Made by a program: the position numbers and the translations under genes. Source: JACMLD01 sp039915085 (GTDB lineage: Bacteria > Bacteroidota > Bacteroidia > Chitinophagales > Chitinophagaceae). From it: 25,431 bases of DNA. The number at the start of each line of letters is the position of its first letter. Position 1 is the first letter of the stretch. The notes beneath the pieces were generated by a model that was given only the letters and a program-made list of their open reading frames with translations, ran no database searches and was not told where the DNA came from. Of this stretch, positions 23,031-25,431 are shown piece by piece. Location of the stretch: positions 1-25,431 of the forward strand of contig JBDSOC010000232.1 in assembly GCA_039915085.1 (NCBI GenBank), in the 5' to 3' direction.

Positions 23031-23192
23031 ATGAACGCAAAATATTGACATGGAAGCATCGTCATTCATTTAAGAGAAGATATAAATCTTATTGCCAATG
23101 CGTTCAGTGATTTGGGAACAAGCGATTTCATTAAAGGGCTGATGGAGGATCATGAAAAAATGGCCTGGCTCTTATGTTCACATCTGAAATAA
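23031..23192 (+). pseudogene. Remnant of a Dps/ferritin-like gene
   Basis: From ATG at 23031 the frame reads MNAKY, then an in-frame TGA, and continues in the same frame with HGSIVIHLREDINLIANAFSD followed by LGTSDFIKGLMEDHEKMAWLLCSHLK and a TAA stop. The second part is the C-terminal helix region of Dps proteins: compare the usual DLGTxDFLxGLMExHEKMAWxLR ending. Complete Dps proteins have about 150-160 residues and carry their ferroxidase ligands in the N-terminal half, which is absent here. About 100 codons are therefore missing. The most economical reading is an internal deletion joining the first codons to the last ~47. Dps proteins protect DNA by storing iron and consuming peroxide; this copy cannot do so. 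Confidence 0.75.
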
Positions 23193-23280
23193 TTAAACAC
23201 TGGTATCAACCATTGAATTTTTTTTTGATTGCCCTGTAAATTTTAATTTTCAGATAGTAACATTATAACCAATCTGATAT

Positions 23281-23865
23281 ATGCTCAAATTTATAACTGC
23301 CGTATTAATCATTGTATTATTTTTTTCATGTGCGTCAAAGGAAAGCAACAAGGATAATGGGCGTACGGATAAACCTGATAGTCTTGCTTACTCAAAAAGC
23401 GATAGTTTATATGGCGGCAGTGCTGCATATTATAAAATGGCTGGCGACTCATTAATATTCCCATCTTTTGCAATTGAAATTGCTTTAAGCCAGAAAGCAA
23501 ATGAGAAATTGACCAGCAATAAAGAAACAATTATTATAGCCGCCTGGTTTTCTGGCCAGCCTAAAGATACTACCACCAGAGAGTACGCAGAGTCAGGAGA
23601 AATGTTTATTAAATCGGCCAAAATAGAATTGAATAACAACAGGCTGGCAAATTTTGAAGGAATAAAATTTTCAAAAGCCAGTTATGACTCATTGGCGGAT
23701 AAAGATATCAGGGTGCTTATAAATATTTTTAGTGGACGCAGATCGACACCAGATAACCTGCTTGATTGTACAATTCTTTCAGATAAAATGAGTGCAGTAA
23801 GGGAGCAAAAATTTACCCTGAAGGGAAAACTTATTGGAGAAATTGATTCCTCAACCAGTAAGTAA
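23281..23865 (+). CDS. Lipoprotein of unknown function, 194 aa
   Basis: A lipoprotein signal LKFITAVLIIVLFFSCASKES with lipobox FFSC (Cys17) is followed by a hydrophilic Lys/Asp/Ser linker (about 18-55) and a beta-rich domain of about 135 residues. Its segments include SFAIEIALSQKANEKL, ETIIIAAWFSGQPKD and MFIKSAKIELNNNRLANFEGIKF, then DIRVLINIFSGRRS and REQKFTLKGKLIGEID. The strand pattern suggests an immunoglobulin- or transthyretin-like sandwich, but I recognise no family. It is predicted to be membrane-anchored on the periplasmic or outer side. It begins 88 bases after the dps remnant. No promoter box was identified. Confidence 0.75.
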   Translation: MLKFITAVLIIVLFFSCASKESNKDNGRTDKPDSLAYSKSDSLYGGSAAYYKMAGDSLIFPSFAIEIALSQKANEKLTSNKETIIIAAWFSGQPKDTTTREYAESGEMFIKSAKIELNNNRLANFEGIKFSKASYDSLADKDIRVLINIFSGRRSTPDNLLDCTILSDKMSAVREQKFTLKGKLIGEIDSSTSK

Positions 23866-24040
23866 TACAGCTTAGAAAAACATATGAGGGGGATAATAAT
23901 TTGAGATTATTTCCAGTAACAGGTGTTGAAAACAGGCGTATAACTCGCCCGGATATTGCGTTCTATCCGTAGGTAATGGCCAATTATAATCAGGGGGTTG
24001 TTTGGAATAGGTTTATGTTTACAGGGTGTAAATCCTAAAT

Positions 24041-25309
24041 ATGAGAGCAGCAAAAAAGAGGTTGGTGAAGATAAAACGGTTCTTCAGCATACTTGGTCCC
24101 GGATTAGTAACAGGTGCAAGTGATGATGACCCTTCTGGCATCGCTACATACTCACAGGCAGGTGCTCAATTTGGTATTGCTACTTTATGGACCTCGCTGA
24201 TTACATTTCCGCTGATGGCTTCTATTCAGGAAATGTGTGCAAGAATCGGCATTGTTACTTCGGCGGGTTTAACAAGTACCATACGTAATAATTATCCAAG
24301 ACCGGTTTTATACCTTATGATCCTGCTTACATTTCCCGCCGTTGTTCTTAACATCGGGGCGGATATAGCAGGTATGGGTGCAGTAGCTAATCTTATTTTT
24401 CCTTCCGTGCCATCCATTTTTTTTACAATTGTGTTTACATTTATACTGATGGTATTAATCATTTACCTTCCTTACCAGAAAATGGCTGCTTTTTTGAAAT
24501 ACCTTTGTCTTTTTCTTTTGCTTTACCTGGTGGTTCCTTTTCTTTCAAAACAAAACTGGTGGGATATTGCAAAGCATACGTTCATTCCTACCATCCATTT
24601 TAATAAAGAGTTTATCAGTATTCTTGTTGCTATTTTAGGCACAACTATTTCACCCTATCTTTTTTTCTGGCAGGCAACTATGGAAGCAGAAGATGTGCAG
24701 CACAAAAAAAGGAAACTGGTAGTGAATAAAAAAATCATACATAAAATGGATCTTGATGTAGATTTTGGAATGCTGTTTTCAAATATTGTCATGTTTTTTA
24801 TCATCCTCACTGCAGGAACAGTTTTATACAATGGTGGTATTCATAAGATTGATACAGTGGAGCAGGCAGCAAAAGCACTGGAACCCATTGCAGGCCGGCT
24901 GTCATATTTACTTTTTGCAATTGGAGTAATCGGTACAGGTTTTCTTGCCATACCAGTATTAAGCGGTAGTCTTTCTTATATATTGTCAGATACTTTTAGC
25001 TGGAATGGCAGTCTTGATAAAAAATATTATGAAGCAAAACCATTTTACCTGGTTATTATTGTTTCGCTTCTTACAGGCCTTTGCATTAATTATATGGGAA
25101 TAAGCCCTATCCAGGCGTTGATTTATACGGCTATCATGTATGGAATAACTTCTCCTGTTATGATAGCAATTATTCTTCACATATCGAACAATAAAAAAGT
25201 AATGGGTGAATTTACGAATGGTAAATGGTCAAATATATTTGGAGTTATTACTTTTGTATTAATGACAGTTGCTGCCTGTGCCCTTTTGTATCTTCAATTT
25301 GCGGGTTAG
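24041..25309 (+). CDS. Nramp-related metal-ion transporter (DPSG subfamily)
   Basis: A 422-residue inner-membrane protein with about eleven hydrophobic helices and the Nramp signature in helix 1: LGPGLVTGASDDDPSGIATYSQAGA (DPSG at 30-33). Classical Nramp Mn/Fe transporters have DPGN here and MPH in helix 6. In this protein helix 6 reads ILGTTISPYLFFWQATMEAED, so the metal-selecting Met and the helix-1 Asn are both replaced. It belongs to an Nramp-like branch that is common in bacteria but whose ion is uncertain. Loss of the Met is known to change selectivity in Nramp-related magnesium transporters, so transport of Mg or another ion is possible. The start ATG at 24041 gives a short basic N-terminus before helix 1. 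It is followed after 30 bases by a VOC gene. Confidence 0.88.
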   Translation: MRAAKKRLVKIKRFFSILGPGLVTGASDDDPSGIATYSQAGAQFGIATLWTSLITFPLMASIQEMCARIGIVTSAGLTSTIRNNYPRPVLYLMILLTFPAVVLNIGADIAGMGAVANLIFPSVPSIFFTIVFTFILMVLIIYLPYQKMAAFLKYLCLFLLLYLVVPFLSKQNWWDIAKHTFIPTIHFNKEFISILVAILGTTISPYLFFWQATMEAEDVQHKKRKLVVNKKIIHKMDLDVDFGMLFSNIVMFFIILTAGTVLYNGGIHKIDTVEQAAKALEPIAGRLSYLLFAIGVIGTGFLAIPVLSGSLSYILSDTFSWNGSLDKKYYEAKPFYLVIIVSLLTGLCINYMGISPIQALIYTAIMYGITSPVMIAIILHISNNKKVMGEFTNGKWSNIFGVITFVLMTVAACALLYLQFAG

Positions 25310-25339
25310 CATATATTTTCAATATAAAACAGGTAAAAT

Positions 25340-25431
25340 ATGGCAAATAGTATTGAACCAACGCTGGGAAATGGTAAGATTTGTTACCTCGAAATTCCAG
25401 CTGTTGATATTGCTGCTTCTGTATCTTTTTA
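25340..25431 (+). CDS. VOC-family protein (5' part, cut by window end)
   Basis: ATG at 25340 opens a frame that continues to the end of the window: MANSIEPTLGNGKICYLEIP then AVDIAASVSF. The pattern KICYLEIPAVDIAASVSFY is the first strand and helix of glyoxalase/VOC-family proteins, with a possible metal-binding Glu in YLEIP. Only 30 codons are visible, so family is likely but function unknown. It starts 30 bases after the Nramp-related gene and may be cotranscribed with it. Confidence 0.65.
   Translation, partial: MANSIEPTLGNGKICYLEIPAVDIAASVSF

Overview
The window looks like chromosomal DNA of a Bacteroidota member, most likely from the Chitinophagaceae or close relatives. The main evidence is a type IX secretion (CHU_C/gliding-type) sorting domain, a mitochondrial-type aconitase, a short-chain (SDR-type) threonine dehydrogenase, several TAnnTTTG promoter boxes, and start codons mostly without a Shine-Dalgarno sequence. 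Placement rests on gene content alone. No tRNA, rRNA, CRISPR array, insertion sequence or phage gene was seen.

Layout. 1-2271 (+): the C-terminal part of a DEDDh exonuclease, a dolichol-phosphate-mannose-synthase-like glycosyltransferase and an EamA transporter, the last two with TTG starts. 2425-3144 (-): a conserved unknown. 3429-7080 (+): a small exported protein, a large T9SS-sorted PKD/Ig-like surface protein, a hotdog thioesterase and a free methionine-R-sulfoxide reductase. 7087-8313 (-): a TlpA-type thiol:disulfide protein. 8449-8721 (+): acylphosphatase. 8803-9753 (-): L-threonine dehydrogenase. 10015-11522 (+): an exported cupin and kdsA. 11650-13913 (-): a regulator-like protein without a DNA-binding domain, its full-length AraC paralogue and a PspC protein. 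13982-14416: three tandem copies of a 149-bp unit, just upstream of acnA (14575-16839). 17189-17767: a lipoprotein, followed by a long non-coding stretch. 18544-21492: a tight three-gene cluster. 21640-25431: a VOC protein, a His/Asn-rich exported protein, a dps remnant, a lipoprotein, an Nramp-related transporter and the start of another VOC protein.

Most of the window is housekeeping or envelope genes with individual promoters. The most unusual coding locus is the 18544-21492 cluster: a Bor-like lipoprotein, a VAO/PCMH-family FAD oxidoreductase and a protein with the architecture of a pentameric ligand-gated ion channel, separated by 6 and 9 bases. The most unusual non-coding structures are the 149-bp tandem repeat before acnA and degenerate 7-bp repeat tracts around the EamA gene. 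Other points of interest are the helix-turn-helix-less AraC paralogue and a dps gene reduced to its promoter, first codons and C-terminus.
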